Source of the DNA: JAXFPC01 sp034180005
Lineage (GTDB): Bacteria; Bacillota; Negativicutes; Acidaminococcales; Acidaminococcaceae
NCBI GenBank assembly: GCA_034180005.1
Contig: JAXFPC010000015.1
Location: 1-40,031, forward strand
Length of the DNA: 40,031 nucleotides
Reading direction: 5' to 3'
The position numbers and the translations under genes are program-made. Every line of letters begins with the position of its first letter. The stretch's first letter is position 1. Positions 25,652-33,004 of the stretch are shown piece by piece. The notes below the pieces were generated by a model that was not told the DNA's origin, made no database searches, and saw nothing but the letters and a program-made list of their open reading frames with translations.

Positions 25652-27313
25652 CTACATCCTCTCCGGAGCCGATACTCCCAAAATCCCCAAAGCATGACGC
25701 AAAACATGTCCTACAGCCTTCACCAAAGCGATCCTGGCCTGCTGCAATTCGCTGTCCACACCCAAAATGCGGCACTGATTATAGAACGAATGGAACAGAG
25801 AGGCCAACTCATGCACATAGTGAGCTACCTTATGTACCGCGCGTTCTTTTGCGGCTGTTTCCAGAAGTTCGGGATATTCGCCGAGTTTTTTAATCAGTTC
25901 AAGCTCTTCCTTTCCTTCCAGAAGATCCAGGTGCAGTCCTTCGGACATCACTTCTATGCCGGCTTCCTGCAACTGCCGCATGATGCTGCAAATGCGGGCG
26001 TGAGCATATTGGATATAATAAACGGGATTTTCATTGGATTTTTCAGTAGCCAACGTCATATCAAAATCCAACTGGCTGTCTATGGAACGCATCGTAAAGA
26101 AAAATCTTGCCGCATCCGTGCCTACCTCTTCGATCAGTTCGTTGAGCGTGACGCTTTGACCCGTGCGCTTGGACATTTTTACAAGCTCGCCGTTACGATA
26201 AAGGCTCACCATCTGCAGAATCAACACTTCCAGCTGCTCCGGCTTATAACCTAAAGCTCCCACGGCGGCTTTCATTCTGGCGATATATCCGTGGTGATCA
26301 GCCCCCCACAAATTGATAACTCTGTCAAAGCCGCGGCCGAATTTATTGCCGTGATATGCTATGTCGGCTGCAAAATACGTCGGCACGCCGTTGTCTCTGA
26401 TGACAACTCTGTCCTTATCATCGCCGTACTCCGTAGCCTTCAGCCATAAAGCTCCGTCTTTTTCGTACATGTACCCCCGCTCATCAAGCAAGGTACATGC
26501 CGCCTTAATCGCTCCGGCATCGTGCAGCGTCTGTTCGCTGAACCATACGTCGAAAGTAACGTTGAAAGCTTCCAGATCTTCTTTAAGCGCCGCCAATTTC
26601 TCCTGCAATGCAATCGTGCGAAACTGCCGCAAACGCTCCGTTTCATCCATGTGCAGGAATTTATCGCCGTAAATACGTATTATCCTCTGCGCAGTTTCCA
26701 CTATATCATAACCGTGATAACCGTTTTCGGGAAATTCCGTCTGTTGACCCAAAGCTTCCAAATAGCGAGCATTGACCGATGCTGCCAAATTATTTATCTG
26801 ATTGCCGGCATCATTTATATAGTACTCGCTGCTCACATCGTATCCAGCCGCCTTAAGCAGATTTGTCAAAGCGCTGCCTACAGCCGCACCGCGACCGTGA
26901 CCTACGTGAAGCGGGCCGGTAGGATTGGCGCTTACGTATTCCACCTGGATTTTTTCGCCGCAAGAATTTTTCAGATTGCCGTAATCTTCACCGGCAGCCA
27001 CAATATCCGCAAGAGTATCGGCAAGCCAATCCTTGCGCAGGTAGAAATTTATAAAGCCCGGTCCGGCAATCTCTGTCTTCGCGACATAACGACACTCAAG
27101 ATTGTCAGCTACAGCTTGAGCGATAAGACGCGGGCTGCATTTCAAACTGCGGGCGGACTGCATCGCAAAATTGGTGGCAAAATCGCCAAATTCTTTCTGC
27201 GGAGGCACCTCCAACAATACTTCAGGCAATTCTCCTTCTTTAAGTACGCCATTGCTTATAGCTTTGCGAACAGCATCTGTAATGGCCGCCGCCAAAACAT
27301 TTTTTATCTCCAC
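25652..27313 (-). CDS. argS: Arginyl-tRNA synthetase
   Basis: 553 residues, class I synthetase. Domains in order: the N-terminal Add-1 domain (1 to about 100), catalytic core with the HIGH-type motif VSANPTGPLHVGHGRGA and KMSKRTGQ (KMSKS type), then the all-helical DALR anticodon-binding domain at the C-terminus ending in LGILGVSAPERM, the typical ArgRS end. The start is GTG with AGGAGGAAG upstream. It begins one base after the stop of ywiB, so the two genes are translationally close. Confidence 0.97.
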   Translation of the reverse strand: MEIKNVLAAAITDAVRKAISNGVLKEGELPEVLLEVPPQKEFGDFATNFAMQSARSLKCSPRLIAQAVADNLECRYVAKTEIAGPGFINFYLRKDWLADTLADIVAAGEDYGNLKNSCGEKIQVEYVSANPTGPLHVGHGRGAAVGSALTNLLKAAGYDVSSEYYINDAGNQINNLAASVNARYLEALGQQTEFPENGYHGYDIVETAQRIIRIYGDKFLHMDETERLRQFRTIALQEKLAALKEDLEAFNVTFDVWFSEQTLHDAGAIKAACTLLDERGYMYEKDGALWLKATEYGDDKDRVVIRDNGVPTYFAADIAYHGNKFGRGFDRVINLWGADHHGYIARMKAAVGALGYKPEQLEVLILQMVSLYRNGELVKMSKRTGQSVTLNELIEEVGTDAARFFFTMRSIDSQLDFDMTLATEKSNENPVYYIQYAHARICSIMRQLQEAGIEVMSEGLHLDLLEGKEELELIKKLGEYPELLETAAKERAVHKVAHYVHELASLFHSFYNQCRILGVDSELQQARIALVKAVGHVLRHALGILGVSAPERM

Positions 27314-27314
27314 C

Positions 27315-27737
27315 CTACACTTCCTCCTCTATCTCGATCAGGATTCCCATCTCACCATACAGCGCTTCGCCATGATACAACAGATAGTCTGCTGCCAGCT
27401 TCCATACGCCGCCGCTACATTCAACCCGCAACTTTCGCGTTTCTGTAAGCAGCGTCATCGTCAGATATGGCGTTTGATAAACGCTGTTATCTGTGCAGCC
27501 TTCCGCAAATTCCTGTCTGTGCTTCACGCCGCCGCTGCGCAGGATAATTATCCGCTCCGCGTCCCACTTCAAAGTAGTTTTGGTATCTTCAAGTCCTGAC
27601 TGCGCGTCTTCTTTGTACATTACGTAGAACTTGCCGTTTTTTTCTGTCAGTTCCCCTTTGTACGCTTGCGTTACAGACGAAAGCTCTCCCTCATCGGCTA
27701 TTGTTCTACTGGAAATTTTAATTTTTACAGGACGCAT
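27315..27737 (-). CDS. DUF1934 beta-barrel protein, YwiB type
   Basis: 140 residues, rich in beta strands; the DUF1934/YwiB pattern is visible in TQAYKGELTEKNGKFYVMYKED and the C-terminal GILIEIEEE. The family has a calycin-like barrel fold and no established function. In Bacillus ywiB also precedes argS, and here the spacing to argS is one base, which points to a link with translation or simply co-expression. The ribosome site is weak. A 125-base leader with an 11-bp hairpin and a strong promoter lies upstream. Confidence 0.82.
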   Translation of the reverse strand: MRPVKIKISSRTIADEGELSSVTQAYKGELTEKNGKFYVMYKEDAQSGLEDTKTTLKWDAERIIILRSGGVKHRQEFAEGCTDNSVYQTPYLTMTLLTETRKLRVECSGGVWKLAADYLLYHGEALYGEMGILIEIEEEV

Positions 27738-27757
27738 ATTTTCACCGCAAACATTAT

Positions 27758-27803
27758 CAGAGCCTGCGCATTTCTTATTCTTCGACCCAAGACGCAGACT
27801 CTG
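27758..27803 (-). promoter_or_regulatory. Long hairpin in the ywiB-argS leader
   Basis: Minus strand CAGAGTCTGCG / CGCAGGCTCTG, 11 bp with one G-U and a 24-base loop, ending about 20 bases before the ywiB start. There is no U-tract, so it is not a plain terminator. I see no T-box consensus. It could control translation or RNA stability of ywiB-argS. Confidence 0.5.
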
Positions 27804-27862
27804 AAATTATAAAATAACAATCTTTTACACAAGCCTGTAAGAACGGCTTTATATTCTTCAAT

Positions 27863-27891
27863 ATTATATAACAGCACTACCGACACGTCAA
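27863..27891 (-). promoter_or_regulatory. Promoter of ywiB-argS-pyrG
   Basis: Minus strand TTGACG (27886-27891), 17 bases, TATAAT (27863-27868). Confidence 0.82.
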
Positions 27892-27955
27892 GAAAGCTTC
27901 CGCAACTTTACAGCCGGCAAAACGCTCTGCAAAATCGGCTCACACAAGTAAAGAC

Positions 27956-27985
27956 TTGTATATTGTCGTTCATTGTGTGTATAAT
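27956..27985 (+). promoter_or_regulatory. Promoter of putP
   Basis: TTGTAT (27956-27961), 18 bases, TATAAT (27980-27985). It gives a leader of about 25 bases and is divergent from the ywiB promoter. Confidence 0.65.
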
Positions 27986-28016
27986 GTTAATATATTTTTA
28001 TTTTGGAGGGGCTTAA

Positions 28017-29468
28017 GTGAATTTTTTGGAAGTATTCGTTTTTATAATTTATTTGTGCTTCATGCTGCTCATAGGAGTATGGTTTTTCATAAAAGATCGT
28101 AACGGAGGAGAAAAAACATATTTTCTCGGCGGCAGGCAAATGGGACCGTGGGTGACAGCTCTTTCGGCAGGTGCCTCCGACATGAGCGCTTGGGTGCTGA
28201 TGGGTCTGCCTACCTCGATCTACGCGCTCGGCGTAGGTCAGTTGTGGATAGCTGTCGGTCTGGCTGTAGGCTACACGCTCAGCTGGCTGTACGAAGCTCC
28301 GCGACTGCGCAAATTTTCTATCGTGGCCTCCGACTCCATCACAGTGCCGCAGTATTTGACCAATCGCTTCGCTTCGGACTCCAAAGTTCTGCAAGTCGTC
28401 TGCGCCATTGTTTTTCTTATTGCTTATACCATCTACGCCGCGTCAAGCATCAAGGCCTGCGGTACGCTTTTCAATACGGTAATAGGCATGGATACTACAA
28501 CAGCGATGTATCTGGCGGCTGTCATCATCATCAGCTATACTTTCCTGGGAGGGTTCTCCGCTGTCTGCTGGACGGATTTTTTTCAAGGTCTGCTGATTCT
28601 CGGAGCGTTACTCATCGCTCCCATCTTCGCAGCCGCGTTGCTCGACGGCAACTCAATCTCTTCCGTACCTGCAAATTATTGGGATCCCACTGCGGACTGG
28701 CGCGATATTATTTCCGGCCTCGGTTGGGGACTCGGCTATTTCGGTATGCCTCACATCATTATCCGCTTCATGTCTTTGGCTTCACAAAAAGATATGAAAA
28801 AATCTGCAGCGATCGGCATCAGTTGGACCGTGCTTATTTTAGTTTTTGCGGCGTTGGTAGGCATAATAGGTCGTATGTATTTGGGCATGGATGAAGAGAT
28901 CAATAAAAATTCCCTTGTTTTTATTTCCATGGTGCGCAATATTTTCCCCGCCCTCATCTCCGGCGTACTGCTTTCCGCCGTACTGGCCGCTTCCATGAGT
29001 ACGGCCGACAGCCAGCTTCTGGCTGCGGCGTCTTCTTTTGCCAGCGATGTTTATAAACCGATAATCCGCAGCAACAGAACAAGCGACAAAGAAATGCTTT
29101 GGGCCGGCAGAATCGTCGTTCTGGTAATATCGTTCCTGGCTCTGCTTTTAGCTTCCAACCCCGGCGCAGGTTCCATCATGGCGCTGGTGTCAAATGCCTG
29201 GGGTGTGTTCGGAGCGGCTTTCGGTCCGGCTATTCTCCTCAGCCTTTTTTGGAGGCGTTTCACTTTCAACGGCGCCGTTACCTGTATCATTGTCGGAGCC
29301 GTTACAGATATAGGCTGGTTTATGTTCATGTCACATACGGGCATTTACGAAATAATTCCCGGCTTCTTCTCCAGCCTGCTGTCCGGAGTGATCGTATCGT
29401 CACTGTCATCTCCGCCGGGACAGGAAATCACGGAACTCTTCGACAAGGCTGTAGGCTATAAAGAATAA
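28017..29468 (+). CDS. putP: Sodium/proline symporter
   Basis: 483 residues, about 13 membrane segments, sodium:solute symporter family. The PutP branch is shown by FLGGRQMGPWVTALSAGASDMSAWVLMGLPTSIYALG near the N-terminus and by SAVLAASMSTADSQLLAAASSFASDVYK in the middle, the segment that includes Na+-binding Ser/Thr residues. It brings in proline with Na+. The start is GTG with GGAGGGG six bases upstream. It is the first plus-strand gene and stands alone. A weak hairpin follows it. Confidence 0.92.
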   Translation: MNFLEVFVFIIYLCFMLLIGVWFFIKDRNGGEKTYFLGGRQMGPWVTALSAGASDMSAWVLMGLPTSIYALGVGQLWIAVGLAVGYTLSWLYEAPRLRKFSIVASDSITVPQYLTNRFASDSKVLQVVCAIVFLIAYTIYAASSIKACGTLFNTVIGMDTTTAMYLAAVIIISYTFLGGFSAVCWTDFFQGLLILGALLIAPIFAAALLDGNSISSVPANYWDPTADWRDIISGLGWGLGYFGMPHIIIRFMSLASQKDMKKSAAIGISWTVLILVFAALVGIIGRMYLGMDEEINKNSLVFISMVRNIFPALISGVLLSAVLAASMSTADSQLLAAASSFASDVYKPIIRSNRTSDKEMLWAGRIVVLVISFLALLLASNPGAGSIMALVSNAWGVFGAAFGPAILLSLFWRRFTFNGAVTCIIVGAVTDIGWFMFMSHTGIYEIIPGFFSSLLSGVIVSSLSSPPGQEITELFDKAVGYKE

Positions 29469-29500
29469 CCTGCTCCTGAGCGGCCCCGCAAAAAACAAAA

Positions 29501-29521
29501 ACTGCCGCTAATTGCGACAGT
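29501..29521 (+). terminator. Weak hairpin after putP
   Basis: ACTGCCGC-TAATT-GCGACAGT, 7 pairs and one mismatch, followed by CGAATAACTTCTTG, which is a poor U-tract. It is the only terminator candidate after putP. Confidence 0.35.
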
Positions 29522-29539
29522 CGAATAACTTCTTGTGAT

Positions 29540-29568
29540 TTGACAAGAAACTTTTTAAGCTTTATAAT
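29540..29568 (+). promoter_or_regulatory. Consensus promoter of the plus-strand small RNA
   Basis: TTGACA (29540-29545), exactly 17 bases, TATAAT (29563-29568). There is no ORF of any size for it to drive; the only product before the terminator at 29661 is a short RNA. Confidence 0.85.
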
Positions 29569-29574
29569 GATTAA

Positions 29575-29665
29575 CAAAAGAGACAGTCGGTTGTGGTAGG
29601 TCGGCTGTCCTCCGAAATATGGTTATTTGCAAAGAAGCCGCCTAACCGCAAGGCGGTTTTTCTCA
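29575..29665 (+). ncRNA. Candidate antitoxin RNA of a type I toxin-antitoxin locus
   Basis: Predicted from the consensus promoter at 29540-29568 and the terminator at 29634-29661, about 90 bases long. Near its 5' end is a 9-bp hairpin, GACAGTCGG / TCGGCTGTC (29582-29609), whose 10-base loop contains GTAGG; this can pair with CCTAC in the leader of the opposing toxin message. A CTGTCCTCC stretch after it resembles an anti-Shine-Dalgarno. The 3' end overlaps the 3' end of the toxin transcript in antisense. The only frame within it is an 8-codon ATG (29620) to TAA. RNA boundaries are inferred. Confidence 0.65.
29634..29661. terminator. Bidirectional terminator shared by toxin and small RNA
   Basis: CCGCCT-AACCGCA-AGGCGG with flanking A/T pairs. 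On the plus strand it is followed by TTTTT; on the minus strand by CTTCTTT. It lies seven bases past the toxin stop codon. Confidence 0.85.
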
Positions 29666-29667
29666 TT

Positions 29668-29745
29668 CTATTTACGGAACGAGAGAATGAGTACAACCAG
29701 AGCTGCAAAGCTTATCGCTATCGATAAAGACTCGTATACGGTCAT
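29668..29745 (-). CDS. Type I toxin, holin-like small membrane peptide
   Basis: 25 residues, beginning MTVYESLSIA and ending LSFRK: a short polar start, one hydrophobic helix (about 7-22) and a basic end. This is the form of the putative holin-like toxin (Hol_Tox) peptides of Firmicutes, which damage the membrane when over-made. It has a near-perfect Shine-Dalgarno AGGGGGTGAT four bases before the ATG. The ribosome site is partly closed by a hairpin (29756-29775). A convergent small RNA, shared terminator and extended -10 promoter complete a type I toxin-antitoxin layout. The peptide is below usual gene-calling limits and would be missed. Family assignment is by pattern; toxicity is inferred. 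Confidence 0.82.
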   Translation of the reverse strand: MTVYESLSIAISFAALVVLILSFRK

Positions 29746-29755
29746 AGCATCACCC

Positions 29756-29775
29756 CCTACTCTTAGACGAGTAGG
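29756..29775 (-). promoter_or_regulatory. Leader hairpin over the toxin ribosome binding site
   Basis: Minus strand CCTACTC-GTCTAA-GAGTAGG, a 7-bp stem whose 3' arm takes up the first bases of the Shine-Dalgarno (29749-29758). It should hold back translation of the toxin. Confidence 0.65.
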
Positions 29776-29803
29776 AAAACCGACCACCGACTGTCTCAAA
29801 AAA

Positions 29804-29812
29804 ATTATAGCA
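29804..29812 (-). promoter_or_regulatory. Extended -10 promoter of the toxin gene
   Basis: Minus strand TGCTATAAT with the -10 at 29804-29809; no good -35. The predicted start at about 29797 is the first base of the repeat GAGACAG. Confidence 0.65.
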
Positions 29813-29858
29813 CAAAAGCATAGCGAATAAAACTTTTACATGTTCAGGAATTAAAAGA

Positions 29859-29884
29859 ACCGTCATCACGGACGGTCTTTTTTT
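29859..29884. terminator. Bidirectional terminator after the tRNA genes
   Basis: ACCGTC-ATCACG-GACGGT. On the plus strand it is followed by CTTTTTTT; on the minus strand by TCTTTTAATT. On the minus strand it ends tRNA-Leu transcription before the toxin locus. No plus-strand gene needs it. Confidence 0.75.
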
Positions 29885-30000
29885 ATGCTTCCGATACTTT
29901 ACACAGACGACGCTTACGCTTCGCTCCCGCTCGAAAAGATACGCAGAATCCAATCGCAAACGTATTGCAGTTCCGGAGAAAGTCGGAGATAATTTTTAAT

Positions 30001-30084
30001 TGGTGCGAGCGACAGGAATCGAACCTGCACGCCGAAGGCGCTAGATCCTAAGTCTAGTGCGTCTGCCAGTTCCGCCACGCTCGC
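30001..30084 (-). tRNA. tRNA-Leu (anticodon UAG)
   Basis: Acceptor stem GCGAGCG / CGCTCGC, anticodon loop CTTAGGA on the stem CTAGA/TCTAG, long variable arm GCGCCTTCGGCGT typical of tRNA-Leu, T-arm GGTTCGATTCC, and CCA encoded. It reads CUA and other CUN codons. It is separated from the other three tRNA genes by a terminator and has its own promoter. Confidence 0.96.
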
Positions 30085-30093
30085 GTGTCTGTC

Positions 30094-30123
30094 ATTATAA
30101 CACAATGGAATATCGGCTGTCTA
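30094..30123 (-). promoter_or_regulatory. Promoter of tRNA-Leu
   Basis: Minus strand TAGACA (30118-30123), 18 bases, TATAAT (30094-30099), ten bases before the mature 5' end. Confidence 0.7.
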
Positions 30124-30131
30124 TAAGACCG

Positions 30132-30167
30132 ACATAAAATAAAGACCGCTCATAAATAAGCGGTCTT
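30132..30167 (-). terminator. Terminator of the tRNA His-Gln-Lys operon
   Basis: Minus strand AAGACCGCT-8-AGCGGTCTT type stem (9 bp), followed by TATTTTATG, starting nine bases past tRNA-Lys. Confidence 0.82.
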
Positions 30168-30175
30168 ATGATCAT

Positions 30176-30251
30176 TGGTGATCCACCCGCGACTCGAACG
30201 CGGGACACCCTGATTAAAAGTCAGGTGCTCTACCGACTGAGCTAGTGGATC
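30176..30251 (-). tRNA. tRNA-Lys (anticodon UUU)
   Basis: 76 bases. Acceptor GATCCAC / GTGGATC, D-arm AGCTCAGTCGGTAGAGC, anticodon loop CTTTTAA, T-arm with GTTCGAGTC, CCA encoded. Confidence 0.97.
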
Positions 30252-30254
30252 GAC

Positions 30255-30330
30255 TGGCTGGGGCGGCTGGACTCGAACCAACGCATGCGGGAGTCAAAGT
30301 CCCGTGCCTTACCGACTTGGCTACGCCCCA
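30255..30330 (-). tRNA. tRNA-Gln (anticodon UUG)
   Basis: 76 bases. Acceptor TGGGGCG / CGCCCCA, anticodon loop CTTTGAC, T-arm GGTTCGAGTCC, discriminator G, CCA encoded. Three bases from tRNA-Lys. Confidence 0.97.
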
Positions 30331-30350
30331 ATGAGAAAGACATAAAAATA

Positions 30351-30427
30351 TGGGGTGACTGGTGGGAGTCGAACCCACGCGTAATGGAGCCACAATCCAC
30401 CGTGTTAACCACTTCACCACAGCCACC
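30351..30427 (-). tRNA. tRNA-His (anticodon GUG)
   Basis: 77 bases including the extra G at position -1 that pairs with C73, the identity mark of tRNA-His. Acceptor GTGGCTG / CAGTCAC, anticodon loop TTGTGGC, T-arm GGTTCGACTCC, CCA encoded. First gene of the His-Gln-Lys operon. Confidence 0.97.
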
Positions 30428-30460
30428 ATGTACTGAACTAATAGTTCAGCAACGAATAGT

Positions 30461-30489
30461 ATTATACTATACAGATTTCATAACGTCAA
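30461..30489 (-). promoter_or_regulatory. Promoter of the tRNA His-Gln-Lys operon
   Basis: Minus strand TTGACG (30484-30489), 17 bases, TATAAT (30461-30466). The leader holds the hairpin CTGAAC-TATTA-GTTCAG (30433-30449). Confidence 0.82.
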
Positions 30490-30579
30490 TAGCGGCAAAT
30501 TATTTTTCGCCGCAAAAGAATCTTTCTTTGAACAGTCAAACAAACAGCAGCCATCCTCAATGTCTGAATCACGCTGCAA

Positions 30580-30954
30580 TTATTTAACGGCTAAAACTTC
30601 TATTTCCACGTGAGCTCCTTTGGGCAGAGCTGCAACCTGCACAAAAGATCTGGCAGGATATTCCCCTTTGAAATATTTGCCGTAAACGCTGTTCACCGCG
30701 TCAAAATCCTGCATATCCGTCACATAAATCGTTGTCTTTACCACATGGGTAAAATTATACCTGGCTTCCAGCAAAACAGCTTCAATGTTGTTCATGATCT
30801 GTTCCGTTTCAGCTTCAATTCCCGTCTGCACAAGGTTCTGCGTTTCAGGATTGATGCCTATCTGTCCGGACAAATAAAGGTTAGCGCCGGATAAAATCGC
30901 CTGAGAATAAGGGCCTATCGCTTTGGGCGCCAAATTTGTTACTACTGCTTTCAT
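30580..30954 (-). CDS. ridA: RidA family 2-iminobutanoate/2-iminopropanoate deaminase
   Basis: 124 residues, normal RidA length, with the family segments APKAIGPYSQAI, LYLSGQIGINPET, YPARSFVQVAALPKGAHVEIE (Arg that binds the substrate carboxylate and the end Glu). RidA hydrolyses reactive enamine/imine intermediates such as 2-aminoacrylate. It lies 70 bases after L-serine dehydratase alpha on the same strand; serine dehydratase releases 2-aminoacrylate, so the pairing is meaningful. The ATG has AAGGAG upstream. No clear terminator follows; a GCGGC/GCCGC hairpin near 30490-30515 is weak. Confidence 0.94.
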   Translation of the reverse strand: MKAVVTNLAPKAIGPYSQAILSGANLYLSGQIGINPETQNLVQTGIEAETEQIMNNIEAVLLEARYNFTHVVKTTIYVTDMQDFDAVNSVYGKYFKGEYPARSFVQVAALPKGAHVEIEVLAVK

Positions 30955-31023
30955 AATTTCATCGCTCCTTCATCTGCATTTATTTTACCGGCAAGCTTTT
31001 CAAGCTGACCGACAAAAACATTT

Positions 31024-31893
31024 TCAGCCGAAATACTTCTCAGTCCAAGCTACAGCCGTCGGAGCGGCAGCAAACCCGCCCTCAGCCGTTTCCCGCAATG
31101 CGCAGGGAAGCATGTCGCCAACACTTTTCATTGCATCGATAGCTTCGTCCGCCGGAATAAAGCTTTGAATTCCTGACAACGCCATATCGGCAGCCAGCAT
31201 CGCCTGCAGCGCACAGGCTCCGTTCCTCTTTATACAGGGAATTTCAACCAAACCTCCAACAGGATCGCAAACAAGCCCCAGGACATTATTGAAAACTATG
31301 GCTACGGCAGTTCCTGTCTGCGCAGGACTTCCTCCCAACATCGCCACGGCTGCGCCTGCTGCCATAGCTGCCGCGCTGCCGCACTCGGCCTGACAGCCGC
31401 CGAGCGCTCCGGCCAAAGAAGCTCTCGCCGCTATAACCGTCCCGATACTGCCGGCGACAACTAATCCTTTCGCCAAATCGTCTTCACTTAAAGCATAATG
31501 TTTTTTCAAGGCAAAGAAAACTCCCGGCAAAATTCCGCTGGCTCCCGCTGTAGGAGCTGCTACGATGCGTCCCATGGCAGCATTGCTTTCAGCCGCCGCC
31601 ACCGCAAAAGTTACAGCGTCCATCGCTTTGGCTCCCAGAAGAGATTTCTCCACGTAATTTTTCAGCGCTACACCCTCGCCTCCGGACAAACCGCTTTGAG
31701 AGCGCACGCCTGTCAAACCATGTTCTATCGCTGCTTCCATAACCGCAAGCAGTCTTTTCATCTCAGCCAGAATTTCTTCTTTACTCATGTCCGTCTCTGA
31801 AAAATTATATTCCAGAAGATACTCCGTCAAAGGCAACTTTTTTCGCTCCGCCTCCGCAAACATGCCGGCTAAAGATAACATTTTATCATTCAT
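31024..31893 (-). CDS. sdaAA: L-serine dehydratase, iron-sulfur type, alpha subunit
   Basis: 289 residues. The alpha chain carries the [4Fe-4S] cluster that acts on L-serine to give pyruvate and ammonia. Family segments: VRSQSGLSGGEG, AAPTAGASGILPGV, GGCQAECGSAAAMAAGA, VCDPVGGLVEIPC and KRNGACALQAMLAADMA, containing the cluster-ligand Cys residues. The ATG overlaps the beta-subunit stop by four bases, so the two are translationally coupled. The two-chain form is usual in Firmicutes and is oxygen-sensitive, fitting an anaerobe. Confidence 0.96.
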   Translation of the reverse strand: MNDKMLSLAGMFAEAERKKLPLTEYLLEYNFSETDMSKEEILAEMKRLLAVMEAAIEHGLTGVRSQSGLSGGEGVALKNYVEKSLLGAKAMDAVTFAVAAAESNAAMGRIVAAPTAGASGILPGVFFALKKHYALSEDDLAKGLVVAGSIGTVIAARASLAGALGGCQAECGSAAAMAAGAAVAMLGGSPAQTGTAVAIVFNNVLGLVCDPVGGLVEIPCIKRNGACALQAMLAADMALSGIQSFIPADEAIDAMKSVGDMLPCALRETAEGGFAAAPTAVAWTEKYFG

Positions 31894-32570
31894 AGTACTT
31901 TACCTATAAAACGCACGGAGCGAATTTCTTCCACTTCCGCTAAAGAGTCGATAACTTCACGCTCCACGGTCTGATCGCATTCAATGACCATGGAAGCGGA
32001 ACCGCCTTTATTGCTGCGAAAGACACGCATGGCGGCAATATTGACGCCGGCCTCAGCCAAGATATTGGTTACGGCAGCTATCACGCCGCGAGTATCCTTA
32101 TGCACGGTCAGAATGGCCGGAAGCTTGCCGTCCAATTCCACAGGAAAACCGTCGATCTCCGTAATCCGTACCTGTCCGCCGCCAAGAGATGCGCCCTTAA
32201 CAGTACAAGTTACGCCCTTGGCGGAACGCAGTTCAAACAAAACAGTGTTCGGATGAGCGGCGGCTCCCAGCTCCACCTTACGATAAACATACTGCAGTCC
32301 GCAAGCTTCCGCATAGCTGAAAGCATCGGGAATACGGCTGTCATCAGGCAACCACCCCATCAGTCCGGCCAACAACGCCCTGTCAGTTCCGTGCCCCTTA
32401 TAAGTTTCTCCGAAAGATCCGTGCAGACCTATACGCGCGCATACAGGTCTGTCACCCAAGATACCTGCGGCCAAAATCCCCAGTCGCACAGCCCCTGCCG
32501 TATGCGAACTTGACGGTCCGATCATAACAGGACCTATAATATCCATGATATTCATAAGCTTCTCATTCAT
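31890..32570 (-). CDS. sdaAB: L-serine dehydratase, beta subunit
   Basis: 226 residues. The N-terminal part has the dehydratase beta-chain pattern DIIGPVMIGPSSSHTAGAVRLG and GHGTDRALLAGLMG. The C-terminal part (about 150-226) is an ACT domain, PAILTVHKDTRGVIAAVTNILAEAGVNIAAM, which in this family takes part in serine binding or regulation. The start overlaps the end of the HutP-like gene by eight bases and the stop overlaps sdaAA by four, so the three are one translation unit. Confidence 0.95.
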   Translation of the reverse strand: MNEKLMNIMDIIGPVMIGPSSSHTAGAVRLGILAAGILGDRPVCARIGLHGSFGETYKGHGTDRALLAGLMGWLPDDSRIPDAFSYAEACGLQYVYRKVELGAAAHPNTVLFELRSAKGVTCTVKGASLGGGQVRITEIDGFPVELDGKLPAILTVHKDTRGVIAAVTNILAEAGVNIAAMRVFRSNKGGSASMVIECDQTVEREVIDSLAEVEEIRSVRFIGKVL

Positions 32571-33003
32571 CGCTCGCTAAAGAACGGTGTGCCAATCCCA
32601 CGCACATTTCATTGAGATTCAACACCCCTACGCCCATAAAAATTGCCACGCATAAATGTTCTCCGTAACGAGCTATACCTATTTTGCCGCCTACATTAAA
32701 TCCTACGGCTTTATTTTTTATCTGAGACAACGCTTCATGAGCTGCGCCTGCTACCGCTCCGGCTCCAACATGAGTTTCCGTTACCAAGCCTTGCCTTTGC
32801 GCCGCCACGACAGCGCGCTCCAATATTTTTACTATGGAAGCGAGGAACTCTCCGCCGAAATCTATGGCAACCGCCCTTATATTCTGCCGCTGCAGCTGCA
32901 TTTTAACATTATTCTCTTCAAGACGATTCGCCGTAAGAGCTATCGTAAGCGCCGCTCTGCCTATATCTACGCTTGATATATTTTCTGAAGCATTTGCGCT
33001 CAT
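32563..33003 (-). CDS. HutP-family RNA-binding antiterminator homologue
   Basis: 146 residues from the ATG at 33003 (GAGGAGG about ten bases upstream; the open frame begins ten codons earlier without a ribosome site). The pattern matches HutP: an early beta strand, a helix with ..HEALSQI.., then VGFNVGGKIGIARYGEHLCVAIFMGVGVLNLNEMCVGLAH, compared with Bacillus HutP ...GLRFAVLRG, WIAVSLYGTIG, GVGINH. HutP binds L-His and Mg2+ and then UAG-repeat RNA to prevent termination in the hut operon. Here it lies between a symporter and serine dehydratase genes, so it probably controls this operon. By hand alignment the metal ligands His73 and His77 are Gly while His138 is kept (see findings). Confidence 0.78.
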   Translation of the reverse strand: MSANASENISSVDIGRAALTIALTANRLEENNVKMQLQRQNIRAVAIDFGGEFLASIVKILERAVVAAQRQGLVTETHVGAGAVAGAAHEALSQIKNKAVGFNVGGKIGIARYGEHLCVAIFMGVGVLNLNEMCVGLAHRSLASDE

Positions 33004-33004
33004 T

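Larger units (their letters stand above)
29580..29797. repeat. Inverted repeat at the two ends of the toxin locus
   Basis: GAGACAGTCGG...GGTCGG at 29580-29604 on the plus strand, and GAGACAGTCGGTGGTCGG on the minus strand at 29797-29780. Both copies fall at the predicted first transcribed bases of the two facing transcripts, so both RNAs would start almost the same way. The left copy has seven to eight extra bases in the middle. Confidence 0.75.

Noticed and set aside
27987..28394. 135-residue frame on the minus strand over the putP start
   Set aside because: It covers the putP start region and promoter, has low-complexity content and lacks a ribosome site.
29627..29830. 67-residue plus-strand frame over the toxin locus
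   Set aside because: It is antisense to the toxin peptide, starts within the terminator region, and is better explained by the small RNA and toxin layout.
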